Origin: JAOPZW01 sp963806015
Lineage (GTDB): Bacteria; Actinomycetota; Thermoleophilia; Solirubrobacterales; Solirubrobacteraceae
Length of the DNA: 64,000 bases
Direction: 5' to 3'
NCBI GenBank assembly: GCA_963806015.1
Contig: CAWDWM010000006.1
Location: forward strand, 124,001 to 188,000
The number at the start of each line of letters is the position of its first letter. Positions within the stretch are counted from its first letter, which is position 1. This document shows, one piece after another, positions 8,312 through 16,213 of the stretch. Made by a program: the position numbers and the translations under genes. Below the pieces are notes generated by a model. That model was not told where the DNA came from, ran no database searches, and worked only from the letters and a program-made list of their open reading frames with translations.

Positions 8312-8909
8312 GCAGCCCGTCGAGGACGGTGTCCACCAGCGTGGCCACGAAGCGCCCGCCGAGCGCGTCGCCGGCCAGGTAGCGGGCGAGCAGGCCGCCG
8401 ACCAGAGCGTTCACCGCCACCTCGACGTTGGCCCCGTCGCGTAGCTCGCCCCGCGCCCGCGCGGCCTCCAGCACGGCGCGCAGCTCGCGCCGGCGCGGCG
8501 CCACCAGGCGCTCGCGGAAGAGCTTCAGCAGCTCCGGCGTGTCGTGCTCCTCGGCCAGCATCGTGCCGAGCATGGCCATCCCGTGCGGGCGCTCCAGCCC
8601 GGCGCGCAGCAGCCGCAGGTGCGCCACGAGGTCGGCGCGGACGTCGTCCGTCGGCGCCGGCCGCGGCTGCACGCGCATCGACGCGATCGCCGCCGTCGCG
8701 AGCTCGGCCTTCGTGCGGTGGCGCAGGTAGACCGTGGGCTTGCTCACGCCGGCGCGCGCCGCCACGCCATCCACCGACATGCGCGCGTAGCCGCGCTCGG
8801 CCAGCTCGGCCCGCGCCGCGGCGAGGATCGCATCATCGACCCGCGCCGAGCGCGGACGGCCCGGCGGGCGACGGCTCTCCAGATGCGTTGGGCGCGGCTT
8901 GGCACTCAC
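8274..8909 (-). CDS. TetR-family transcriptional regulator
   Basis: A 211-residue repressor. The N-terminal helix-turn-helix lies at about residues 25-70 (ILAAARAELAERG ... ARAGVSKPTVYLRH), and the C-terminal half is the ligand-binding helical domain. It starts at a GTG and is divergent from the F420 reductase gene at 8945, with only 35 bases between them. It is therefore the likely regulator of that reductase/globin pair and of itself. A palindrome in the gap (8925-8932) is a candidate operator core. The inducer is unknown. Confidence 0.85.
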   Translation of the reverse strand: MSAKPRPTHLESRRPPGRPRSARVDDAILAAARAELAERGYARMSVDGVAARAGVSKPTVYLRHRTKAELATAAIASMRVQPRPAPTDDVRADLVAHLRLLRAGLERPHGMAMLGTMLAEEHDTPELLKLFRERLVAPRRRELRAVLEAARARGELRDGANVEVAVNALVGGLLARYLAGDALGGRFVATLVDTVLDGLLSAGASPRGRGR

Positions 8910-8924
8910 AATTTCTTTACTTCT

Positions 8925-8932
8925 CCGTACGG
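8925..8932. promoter_or_regulatory. Candidate TetR operator core between divergent genes
   Basis: A perfect 8-bp palindrome, ccgtacgg, lies in the 35-base gap between the TetR gene and the F420 reductase gene. It overlaps the only AT-rich stretch where promoters could sit. The assignment is by position and symmetry alone. Confidence 0.4.
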
Positions 8933-8944
8933 TATCGTTTTCCT

Positions 8945-9574
8945 ATGCGCATCGGTGTCATCGGGGCGGGACGTATCGGCGGCAACGCCGCGCGGCTCTT
9001 CGCCAAGGCCGGCCACGAGGTGCTCGTCAGCTTCTCGCGCGACCCGCAGAAGCTCGACGCGCTCGCGGCGGAGATCGGCGGGCGTGCGGGGACGCCGCAG
9101 GAGGCCGTCGCCTTCGGCGAGGTGGTCATGCTCTCGGTCTCGTGGACGCTGATCGACGAGGTCCTCGCGCAGGCCGGAGCGCTCGACGGCAAGATCGTCA
9201 TCGACACCACCAACCAGTTCGGGCGCGGGGGCGTGGAGGACCTCGGCGAGCGCACCGCCGCCCAGATCAACACCGCGCGGATGCCCGGCGCGCGCTACAC
9301 GAAGGCGTTCAACACGCTGACCTCGGGCTTTCAGGCGCAGGCGGCAGGGCGCACCGGCCCCGACCGCGTCGTGATATTCCTCTGCGGCGACGACGAGGAG
9401 GCCAAGCGCGTGGTCGCGGGGCTGATCGACGATGCCGGCTTCACGCCGGTCGACATGGGCGGCGTGGCCGACGCGGCGCCCATGGAGGCGCCCCGGCGCG
9501 AGGGCGCGGTCTACGGCGAGGAGGTCCACGAGCAGGACGCGCGGGACTTCGTTGCGAAGCTGCGCTCGTCATGA
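8945..9574 (+). CDS. NADPH-dependent F420 reductase family oxidoreductase
   Basis: A 209-residue Rossmann protein of the F420:NADP oxidoreductase type. It has the nucleotide motif GVIGAGRIGGNAARLF (residues 4-19), an SFSRDP NADP-selecting loop, and the IDTTNQFGRG and KAFNTLTSG blocks typical of the family. Known members move hydride between NADPH and coenzyme F420, though many relatives act on other substrates. The ATG at 8945 starts exactly at the Rossmann beta-strand. Its stop overlaps the globin start (ATGA), so they form one operon under the divergent TetR regulator. Confidence 0.82.
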   Translation: MRIGVIGAGRIGGNAARLFAKAGHEVLVSFSRDPQKLDALAAEIGGRAGTPQEAVAFGEVVMLSVSWTLIDEVLAQAGALDGKIVIDTTNQFGRGGVEDLGERTAAQINTARMPGARYTKAFNTLTSGFQAQAAGRTGPDRVVIFLCGDDEEAKRVVAGLIDDAGFTPVDMGGVADAAPMEAPRREGAVYGEEVHEQDARDFVAKLRSS

Positions 9575-10026
9575 CGCCCACGCTCTACGAGTGGGCCGGC
9601 GGCGCCGATGCGCTCGATCGGCTCACGCAGGCCTTCTACCGCCGCGTCCACGACGACCCGATCCTCTCACCGGTGTTCGCCGCGATGTCGCCCGAGCACC
9701 CCCACCACGTCGCGCTGTGGCTGGGCGAGGTGTTCGGCGGGCCGTCCGTGTACACCCAGGAACACGGCGGCTACCCGCACATGCTGTCCAAGCACCTCGG
9801 CCTCGCCCTGACCGAGGAGCAGCGCGCCCGCTGGGTCGCGCTCATCACGCCCGCCGCCGACGACGCCGGCCTGCCGGCCGATCCCGAGTTCCGCTCCGCC
9901 CTGCTGGCCTACGTCGAATGGGGGACGCGGATCGCGCTGGCCAACTCGCACCCGGGCGCCGCGCCGCCTCCCGAGGCGCCGGTGCCCCATTGGGGCTGGG
10001 GCGAGGCGCCCCCTTATCAGCCGTAA
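9571..10026 (+). CDS. Group II truncated hemoglobin
   Basis: A 151-residue globin of the truncated 2/2 type. The proximal haem ligand is His75 in MLSKHLGLALTEEQ, and the group II Trp at G8 is Trp88 in RARWVALI. The N-terminal helices (LTQAFYRRVHDDP, SPVFAAM) also fit. Such globins handle O2, NO or peroxide. The C-terminus carries a proline/tryptophan-rich tail (PHWGWGEAPPYQP) beyond the globin core. Translation is coupled by ATGA overlap to the F420 reductase gene, which suggests the reductase could supply reducing equivalents, though this is inference. Confidence 0.88.
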   Translation: MTPTLYEWAGGADALDRLTQAFYRRVHDDPILSPVFAAMSPEHPHHVALWLGEVFGGPSVYTQEHGGYPHMLSKHLGLALTEEQRARWVALITPAADDAGLPADPEFRSALLAYVEWGTRIALANSHPGAAPPPEAPVPHWGWGEAPPYQP

Positions 10027-10039
10027 GCTCCGACGGGCG

Positions 10040-11158
10040 ATGCCGATCCGCCCGTTCGCGCTGGAGCGCTATTTCGCGGAGCACGAGTTCTCCGCCGAGC
10101 TCCTGCTGTGCTCCTCCGACGTCGAGGCCTATACCCAGCGCGAGCTGCTGGCTCTGGCCGACGACGAGACGCGCGCGCTCTGGGAGGAGCTGGCGCTCGG
10201 GTACACCGAGACCGCCGGGCACCCGCTGCTGCGCGCGGAGATCGCCGCGCTGTATCCGGGGCTCGAGGCCGACGACGTCCTCGTCTTCGCGGGTGCGCAG
10301 GAGGCGATCTTCGCCTTCGCGCAGGCGGCGCTGGGCGCCGACGACCACGCCGTCGTCGTCACGCCCGACTACCAATCGCTGCACGAGGTCGCGCGCGCCG
10401 CGGGCGCGGAGGTCAGCACCATCGAGCTCGAGCACGAGAGCGGCTGGGCGCTGGACCTCGACGAGGTGCGCCGGGCGCTGCGCCCCGGCACCGGCGCGAT
10501 CGTGGTCAACTTCCCCCACAACCCGACCGGAGCGCACATCGACCGCGCGACCCTCGACGGGCTGGTGGCGATCGCCGAGGAGGCCGGCGCGCAGCTCTTC
10601 TCCGACGAGGTCTACCGCTGGCTCGAGCACCCGCCCGCCGCGCTGCTCCCCGGCGCCGCCGAGCTGTCGGTCCGCGCGCTGAGCCTCGGCGTGATGTCCA
10701 AGACCTTCGCGCTGCCCGGGCTGCGCATCGGCTGGCTGGCCTGCCGCGATCGCGAGCTGCTGGCGCGGATCGCGGCGATCAAGGACTACACGACGATCTG
10801 CAGCAGCGCTCCGAGCGAGATCCTGGCCCTGATCGCGCTACGGCGCCGCGACGCGGTCGTGGCCCGCAGCCGCGCCATCGTCGACGCCAACCTCCCGCTG
10901 CTGGACGAGTTCTTCGCGTGCTGGGAGGGCGTCTTCGACTGGGTCCGCCCGCGCGGCGCGGCGATCGGCTTCCCGCGGCTGCTGGCTGCCACGCCAATCG
11001 ACGACTTCGCGCGCGAGCTGGTCGCCGAGGAGGGCGTGCTCCTGCTCCCCGGCACGATCTACGAGCACCCGGGCAACCACTTCCGCATCGGCTTCGGGCG
11101 GCGCAACATGCCGGAGGCACTCGCGCGCCTGGAGCGCTTCGCGAGCGCCCGCCTCTAG
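10040..11158 (+). CDS. PLP-dependent aminotransferase, class I/II fold
   Basis: A 372-residue fold-type I aminotransferase. The PLP lysine is Lys221 in LGVMSKTFALPGLRIGW. The Asn of VNFPHNPTGAH (about 157-167), Asp189 and Tyr192 in FSDEVYRWL, and the Arg in HFRIGFGR near the C-terminus complete the cofactor and substrate carboxylate sites. The sequence lacks a clear substrate signature; the general look is of the MalY/PatB or capreomycidine-synthase-like branch. The ATG lies 13 bases after the globin stop, so it may belong to the same transcript. Its stop overlaps the convergent phosphatase gene by 4 bases. Confidence 0.85.
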   Translation: MPIRPFALERYFAEHEFSAELLLCSSDVEAYTQRELLALADDETRALWEELALGYTETAGHPLLRAEIAALYPGLEADDVLVFAGAQEAIFAFAQAALGADDHAVVVTPDYQSLHEVARAAGAEVSTIELEHESGWALDLDEVRRALRPGTGAIVVNFPHNPTGAHIDRATLDGLVAIAEEAGAQLFSDEVYRWLEHPPAALLPGAAELSVRALSLGVMSKTFALPGLRIGWLACRDRELLARIAAIKDYTTICSSAPSEILALIALRRRDAVVARSRAIVDANLPLLDEFFACWEGVFDWVRPRGAAIGFPRLLAATPIDDFARELVAEEGVLLLPGTIYEHPGNHFRIGFGRRNMPEALARLERFASARL

Positions 11159-11763
11159 CGCGGCGCGCCGTTGCGCGAGCGCAGCCAGGCCGCGATCGAG
11201 GGCGCGAGCTCGTGCGCGTCGAGCTCGGCCGGATCGTGCGTGGTGGTGATGCCGACGATGTGCATCCCGGCCGCGCGACCCGCCTGGATGCCCGCCGGCG
11301 CGTCCTCGAGGACCACGCAGTCGGCGGGCTCGGCGCCGAGCTCGCGGGCGGCGAGGAGGTAGCCCTCGGGATCCGGCTTGCCGCGCGACAGCCGCTCGGG
11401 CGTGACCAGCACCTGCGGCACGGCCAGCCCGACGGCGGTCAGGCGTGCCGTCGCCAGGGGGACCGTGCACGAGGTGACGATCGCCACCGGGTCGGAGACG
11501 GCGAAGAGCTCGTGGGCACCCGGCAGGGCGACGACCCCGTCGACGTCGTCGGCCTGGCGCAGGTCGATCGCGCGCGACTCGGCCGCGGCGTCGAGGTCCG
11601 GCGCCAGCGCGGCGATGACCTCGCCGGACGGCCGCCCCTGCTGGACGCTCTCGATCGCCTCCGCCGCCACGCCGTGCGCGGCGCCCCACCAGCGCCAGGC
11701 GCGCATGATCGAGGCGTGCGAGTCGACGAGGACGCCGTCGAGGTCGGACAGGATCGTGGTCAT
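11155..11763 (-). CDS. HAD-superfamily hydrolase, sugar-phosphatase-like
   Basis: A 202-residue phosphatase of HAD subfamily IA. Motif I is ILSDLDGVLVDSH with the nucleophilic Asp, motif II is IVTSCT, motif III is the Lys in LSRGKPDPEGYL, and motif IV is VVLEDAPAGIQAG. The short helical cap resembles phosphatases acting on small sugar phosphates. Its ATG overlaps the stop of the MFS permease (ATGA), so it is the last gene of the DeoR-MFS-HAD unit. Regulation by the DeoR protein of the same unit is likely. Confidence 0.85.
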   Translation of the reverse strand: MTTILSDLDGVLVDSHASIMRAWRWWGAAHGVAAEAIESVQQGRPSGEVIAALAPDLDAAAESRAIDLRQADDVDGVVALPGAHELFAVSDPVAIVTSCTVPLATARLTAVGLAVPQVLVTPERLSRGKPDPEGYLLAARELGAEPADCVVLEDAPAGIQAGRAAGMHIVGITTTHDPAELDAHELAPSIAAWLRSRNGAPR

Positions 11764-12944
11764 GCCGCCGCCGTCTGCGGCTCGCGGGCGACGGGGGCGG
11801 CGGGGCGCGCGTAGCGGGTGGTGGGCGCCAGCAGGGCAACGATGGCGGCGAGGAGGACGACCACCGCGAGCGCGCCGGGCAGCCCGACGACCTCGGCCAG
11901 CCCACCGATGATCGGCGGGCCGACGAGGAAGCCGAGGTAACCCGTGCTCGTCACCGCGGCCAGCCCCACGCCGGCGGACATGCCCGGCACGTGCCCCGCG
12001 GCACGGAAGACGATCGGCACGACGCCCGACATCCCCGCGCCGAGGCAAGCGAAACCGACGATCGCGGGCACGGGCGCGGCGGCCAGGAGCGACAGGCCGA
12101 ACCCGACCCCCGCGAGGGCCCCACCGGCACGGACGACGGCCTCGGGACCGAACCGATCGACCAGGCGATCGCCGAACACGCGCCCGAGCGTCATGGTGAC
12201 GCTGAACGAGGTGAAGCCGATGGCGGCGATCGCCGCGGTGGTGCCGAGCTCGTCGCGCAGGTAGACCGCGCTCCAGTCGGCCGAAGCACCCTCGATGAGC
12301 AGGCAGGCGAAGGCCAGCGCACCCAGCGCGAGCAGCCGCCGCGGGGGACGCACGAAGACCGGCTCGGCGGAGCCCAGCGCATCGGCGTCGCCCCCGAGGA
12401 AGCGCCGTGACCACGTCAGGCCGATCGCCGCCGACACCACCGCGACGAGCGCAAGCTGCACGCGCACGTCGACGCCGATGCCCGCGGCGACCGCTCCGAT
12501 GACGCCGCCGGCCAGCCCGCCGATCGAGAACGCGGCATGGAAGCTGGCCAGGATCGAGCGGCCGTAGCGGCCCTCGACGGCGACGCCGTGGGCGTTCATG
12601 GTCACGTCGAGCGACCCCATCGAGGCGCCGTAGAAGAAGGCCAGCAGGCAGAGCACGAGCAGGGTCGGGGCCAGCGCGATGATGCCGCTGGCCAAGCACA
12701 TGAGCGCGAAGGCCACGCGCGTGGCACGGCGGCTGCCGATGCGAGCCGCGCGACCGCCTGCCACCGGCAGGGCGAGGATCGAGCCGACCGCGGCGCAGGC
12801 CAGCACGATCCCCAGCTCGCCGTCCGACAGGCCGACGCGATCGCGCACCGCGGGGATGCGCGCCGCCCATTCGCCGAAGACCAACCCGTTGAGGAAGAAG
12901 ATGGCGGTGACGGCGCTGCGCGCCTGCTTCGGTGTGCCAATCAT
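11760..12944 (-). CDS. MFS permease (YbjJ/FucP-like)
   Basis: A 394-residue, roughly 12-helix major facilitator. The first half has FFLNGLVFGEWAARIPAVRD and GSLDVTMNAHGVAVE, blocks typical of the YbjJ-like sugar permease group. Its ATG overlaps the DeoR stop and its own stop overlaps the HAD phosphatase start. In Escherichia coli the related permease YbjJ is next to a HAD phosphatase (YbjI), so this pairing is an established pattern. Together they could import a sugar or derivative and dephosphorylate a metabolite. The substrate is unknown. Confidence 0.83.
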   Translation of the reverse strand: MIGTPKQARSAVTAIFFLNGLVFGEWAARIPAVRDRVGLSDGELGIVLACAAVGSILALPVAGGRAARIGSRRATRVAFALMCLASGIIALAPTLLVLCLLAFFYGASMGSLDVTMNAHGVAVEGRYGRSILASFHAAFSIGGLAGGVIGAVAAGIGVDVRVQLALVAVVSAAIGLTWSRRFLGGDADALGSAEPVFVRPPRRLLALGALAFACLLIEGASADWSAVYLRDELGTTAAIAAIGFTSFSVTMTLGRVFGDRLVDRFGPEAVVRAGGALAGVGFGLSLLAAAPVPAIVGFACLGAGMSGVVPIVFRAAGHVPGMSAGVGLAAVTSTGYLGFLVGPPIIGGLAEVVGLPGALAVVVLLAAIVALLAPTTRYARPAAPVAREPQTAAA

Positions 12945-13720
12945 GCGCGCAGCACCTCGACCCCGAGGTCGCGGTAGACCTGCAGGTCCTCGTCGGGCGC
13001 GTCGCTGACGAGGGTGTCGATGCGCTCGATCGCCGCGACGGGATAGGGCCCGGTGCTGCCGAGCTTGCTCGCGGTGGTGAGGCTGATGATGCGCCCGGCG
13101 CCCTCGACCATGGCGCGCACGACGAGCGCCTCCTCGCGGTGGCGCAGCGTCATGCCCGCCTGGGGATGCAGCGAGCAGGCGGTGAGCACGCACACGTCGG
13201 GGCGCACGCGCCGCAGCGCGTCGACCGCCTCGGGGCCGGTGACCGTGCGCGCCGCCGGGTGCAGCCGGCCGCCGACGAGGTCGACGGTCAGGCGCGGGTG
13301 GTCGGCGAGCGCCACCGCGATGTGCGGATTGGTGGCGATGACGGTGGCCTCGAGGTCCTCGGGCAGGCGCCGGGCGAACTCGAGCGTCGTCGTCCCGCCG
13401 CTGAGCGAGATCACCTCGCCCGGCGCGATCAGCGCGATCGCCGCCTGGGCGACCGCGGCCTTGGCGGCCGTGTCGTCGGGCAGGCGCTCGAGGAAGGAGT
13501 CGGGCCCGGGCGAGCTGGGCGGCAGCGCGCCGCCGTGGACGCGCCGCAGCAGCCCGGCGTCGGACAGCTCCTGCAGATCCCGGCGCACGGTGTCGAGCGA
13601 CACGCGCAGCCGCAGGGCGAGATCCGAGGCGCGCACCTTGCCGTCGGCGCCCAACCAGCGCAGGATGCGCTCTCGGCGCTCTTCGCCGAGAAGCTCGCGT
13701 CCTGTGTCGATGGCGGCCAT
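12941..13720 (-). CDS. DeoR-family transcriptional regulator
   Basis: A 259-residue repressor of sugar metabolism genes. The N-terminal DeoR helix-turn-helix (RRERILRWLG ... ALRLRVSLDTVRRDLQEL ... LLRRVHGGA) is followed by the sugar-phosphate-isomerase-like sensor domain, with the SLSGGTTTLEFAR phosphate-binding loop. The ATG at 13720 is preferred over an in-frame TTG at 13750, because a -10-like tattct lies only 8 bases upstream. The mRNA may therefore be leaderless. The stop overlaps the MFS start. Direct repeats just upstream (13732-13759) are a plausible autoregulatory operator. Confidence 0.85.
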   Translation of the reverse strand: MAAIDTGRELLGEERRERILRWLGADGKVRASDLALRLRVSLDTVRRDLQELSDAGLLRRVHGGALPPSSPGPDSFLERLPDDTAAKAAVAQAAIALIAPGEVISLSGGTTTLEFARRLPEDLEATVIATNPHIAVALADHPRLTVDLVGGRLHPAARTVTGPEAVDALRRVRPDVCVLTACSLHPQAGMTLRHREEALVVRAMVEGAGRIISLTTASKLGSTGPYPVAAIERIDTLVSDAPDEDLQVYRDLGVEVLRA

Positions 13721-13728
13721 GCGCTTGC

Positions 13729-13734
13729 AGAATA
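13729..13734 (-). promoter_or_regulatory. Candidate -10 element for the DeoR-MFS-HAD unit
   Basis: tattct on the minus strand, 8 bases upstream of the DeoR ATG, compatible with leaderless transcription starting at or near the A of ATG. No convincing -35 is seen; the direct repeats lie in that position instead. Confidence 0.35.
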
Positions 13735-13759
13735 GCGCAAAAAGCCGCAAGAAGCCGCA
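13732..13759 (-). repeat. Direct repeats upstream of the DeoR gene
   Basis: Two exact copies of aagccgca (13742-13749 and 13752-13759) and a weaker third (13732-13739) recur every 10 bp, one helical turn, overlapping the candidate promoter. DeoR-family proteins commonly bind repeated half-sites, so this is a candidate operator. Confidence 0.4.
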
Positions 13760-13766
13760 GCGGCAG

Positions 13767-15194
13767 TCAGACCTGCAACGGCCGCAACGCCGGATACAGC
13801 CCGCGGAAGCGCTCGCGCGCCTCGGCGTAGGGCGCGATCCACTCCGGACGCGGCTCGATCGTGCGCGTGACCTTCACGCACGACGACACCGCCTCGCGCG
13901 CGTCGCCCCAGACGCCCGCGGCCACGCCGCCCAGCAGCGCCGCGCCGTAGGCGGCGCCCTCGTCCACCACGGTCGCCTCCAGCGGCATCTCGAGCACCGA
14001 GGCGACGATCTCCAGCCAGAGCTCCGAGCGGGCGCCGCCGCCCGAGATCCGCCCCACGCGCGGGCGCCCGCCGAGCTCCTCGACGAGGTCCAGCGCGTCG
14101 CGCAGCGCGAAGGCCACGCCCTCGAGCACGGCCCGCGCGAGGGCGCCGCGATCGTGGCGCAGGCCGAGCCCGGCGAAGGCGCCGCGCGCGGCCGGGTCGG
14201 CGTGGGGCGTGCGCTCGCCCGCGAGGTAGGGCGCGAACAGCAGCCCCTCGACCCCCGGGTCCCACGCCGCCGCGCCTCCGAGCAGCTCGTCGTAGGTGCC
14301 CCCCACCGTCTCGCGCAGCCACTGCAGCGAGCCGGCGGCGCTGAGCATCACGCCCATGATGTGCCACGCCTGCGGCACGGCGTGGCAGAACGCGTGGACG
14401 CGCGCCTCGGGGTCGTGGGCGTAGCGGTCCAAGGCGGCGAAGACGACGCCGCTGGTGCCGAGCACGACCGACGCGGGGCCGCCCTCGGCCACCACGCCCA
14501 CGCCCAGGGCGCCGGCCGCCTGGTCGCCCGCGCCGGCGGCGACCGGCACGCCGCCGTGGGTGAGGCCGGTGACGGCGGGCGACTCGTAGACCTTCGGCAG
14601 CCACGCCGGGTCGACGTCGAGGGCCTTGACCACCTCGTCGCTCCAGCCGCGCGCGGCGACGTCGAAGAGCAGCGTGCCGGAGGCGTCGGCGACGTCGATG
14701 GCGTGGTCGTCGGTGAGCTTGAGGCGGACGTAGTCCTTGGGCAGCAGGATGTGGGCGATGCGCCCGTAGACCTCGGGCTCGTGCTCGGCCAGCCACAGCA
14801 GCTTGGGCGCCGTGAAGCCGGCGAGCGCGCGGTTGCCGGTCAGCTCGACGAGGCGCTCGAAGCCGATGCGCCGCTCGATCTCGTCGCACTGCGCCTGCGT
14901 GCGCCCGTCGTTCCAGAGGATCGCGGGGCGCAGCGGGCGCGCGGCCTCGTCGAGCGCCACGAGGCCGTGCATCTGGCCCGAGAGCCCGATGCCCGAGGCG
15001 CTGGAGGCGTCGAGCTCGTCGAGCACCTCCGCCGCGCCGCGCCACCAGTCCTCGGGGTTCTGCTCGCTCCAGCCGGGGCGCGGCGTCGACAGCGGGTAGC
15101 CGCGCTCGGCGACGGCCAGCACGGCGCCGTCCTCGTCGATCGCGATGCCCTTGACCGACGACGTGCCGACGTCGAGCCCCAGCAGGCGCGTCAT
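13767..15194 (-). CDS. xylB: Xylulokinase (FGGY family)
   Basis: A 475-residue sugar kinase phosphorylating D-xylulose to xylulose 5-phosphate. The N-terminal FGGY domain starts LLGLDVGTSSVKGIAI; the xylulokinase block GLSGQMHGLVALDE is near residues 70-85, and PAILWNDGRTQAQ follows. The C-terminal ATPase lobe shows VVLGTSGVVFAAL and the ISGGGARSELW signature. Its ATG overlaps the stop of the isomerase-like gene. It is the final gene of the sugar-uptake run that begins with the ROK regulator at 21732. Length and motifs are normal for XylB, so confidence in the kinase family is high; xylulose as substrate follows from motif and context. Confidence 0.88.
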   Translation of the reverse strand: MTRLLGLDVGTSSVKGIAIDEDGAVLAVAERGYPLSTPRPGWSEQNPEDWWRGAAEVLDELDASSASGIGLSGQMHGLVALDEAARPLRPAILWNDGRTQAQCDEIERRIGFERLVELTGNRALAGFTAPKLLWLAEHEPEVYGRIAHILLPKDYVRLKLTDDHAIDVADASGTLLFDVAARGWSDEVVKALDVDPAWLPKVYESPAVTGLTHGGVPVAAGAGDQAAGALGVGVVAEGGPASVVLGTSGVVFAALDRYAHDPEARVHAFCHAVPQAWHIMGVMLSAAGSLQWLRETVGGTYDELLGGAAAWDPGVEGLLFAPYLAGERTPHADPAARGAFAGLGLRHDRGALARAVLEGVAFALRDALDLVEELGGRPRVGRISGGGARSELWLEIVASVLEMPLEATVVDEGAAYGAALLGGVAAGVWGDAREAVSSCVKVTRTIEPRPEWIAPYAEARERFRGLYPALRPLQV

Positions 15195-16213
15195 ACCCGT
15201 GACGGGGCGCCCAGCGCGGCGTAGACGAGCTCGTAGGCGGCGACGGCGTCCTTGCGCTGCTGCGCGTCGCGCAGGGGCTCCCCGTCGATGCGCTGCCCGA
15301 CCTTGTCGATGAAGTGCCACTGCTCGACCGAGCGCTTGACGGCCGCCACCTGATCCTCGGTGTACGGGTAGAGGTCGAAGCCCAGCCGCTCGCCGTTGGC
15401 GCCGTAGTCGGCCCGGCGCAGCTCGATGGCGAGCTCGACCGTCTCCATGAACGCGGTCGCGCCCACCATGTTGTCGTCGTCGAAGATGCCCCAGCCCGAG
15501 TTGGCGTGCTGGTGGCCGAGCAGGCCCTCGGCGGCCAGAAGAGCGGCGTACTCCGGCAGGTGCTCGCCGTTCATGAGCAGGTGCTGCCAGTCCATGTTGA
15601 CCTGGATGTTGTCGATCCCCTCGGCGCGCAGCTTGTGGATGACGTGCAGCGTCATCCCGATGTTGCGCATGAAGATCTTCATGGCCGGCTCGGAGTTCTT
15701 GTGCTCGAGGAAGAGCTTCTTGCCGTGCCCGGCCAGGGCGGTCGCGGCCTGCCCGACGCCGTCGATGAAGCGCGCCCACGACTCGCGGTACGGCGTCTGG
15801 AAGGGGTAGTTGTAGCCCTCGATCCCCGGCCAGATGATGAAGTGCGCATCGATCTCGCCCGCGAACTCGCAGGCGTCGAGCGTCACCCGCAGCGCCTCGT
15901 CGCGGATGGCGTCGTCGGGCGAGGAGAGCCCGCCCTTGCCGTTGCGCGGATCGAGGTGCAGCCCGCTGGCCAGGCAGTAGATGCCGTGGCCGTCGAGTGC
16001 CTCGCGGACCTCTCCGAGGTTGTCGCGGTTGAGCTCGTAGGGGTAGTGGAACTCGTAGTCGTCCATCAGATCGCCGAGGCCGTCGACCGCGCGCCGGACC
16101 TTGTCGGGCATCGACTCGGAGCCGTGCTCGGGCTGGTAGCCGACGGGCACGAAGCGGGTGATCATCCCGCCCAGGGCCCAGATGCCCAGTGACGTCTTCA
16201 ACCGATCGGGCAT
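15191..16213 (-). CDS. Xylose-isomerase-like TIM-barrel sugar isomerase
   Basis: A 340-residue TIM-barrel protein of the xylose isomerase-like (AP endonuclease 2) superfamily. Plausible metal ligands are the Glu in KLFLEHKNSEP, the Asp in VNMDWQHLL, the His in LLGHQHANSG and the Asp in GFDLYPYTED, in the order expected for D-xylose isomerase. Placed directly before xylulokinase (ATGA overlap) and after a sugar transporter, it most likely converts xylose, or a similar aldose, to the ketose that XylB phosphorylates. It is shorter than the roughly 390-residue actinobacterial XylA, so another substrate is possible. The ATG has a good ribosome-binding site (aaagga). Confidence 0.78.
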   Translation of the reverse strand: MPDRLKTSLGIWALGGMITRFVPVGYQPEHGSESMPDKVRRAVDGLGDLMDDYEFHYPYELNRDNLGEVREALDGHGIYCLASGLHLDPRNGKGGLSSPDDAIRDEALRVTLDACEFAGEIDAHFIIWPGIEGYNYPFQTPYRESWARFIDGVGQAATALAGHGKKLFLEHKNSEPAMKIFMRNIGMTLHVIHKLRAEGIDNIQVNMDWQHLLMNGEHLPEYAALLAAEGLLGHQHANSGWGIFDDDNMVGATAFMETVELAIELRRADYGANGERLGFDLYPYTEDQVAAVKRSVEQWHFIDKVGQRIDGEPLRDAQQRKDAVAAYELVYAALGAPSRV

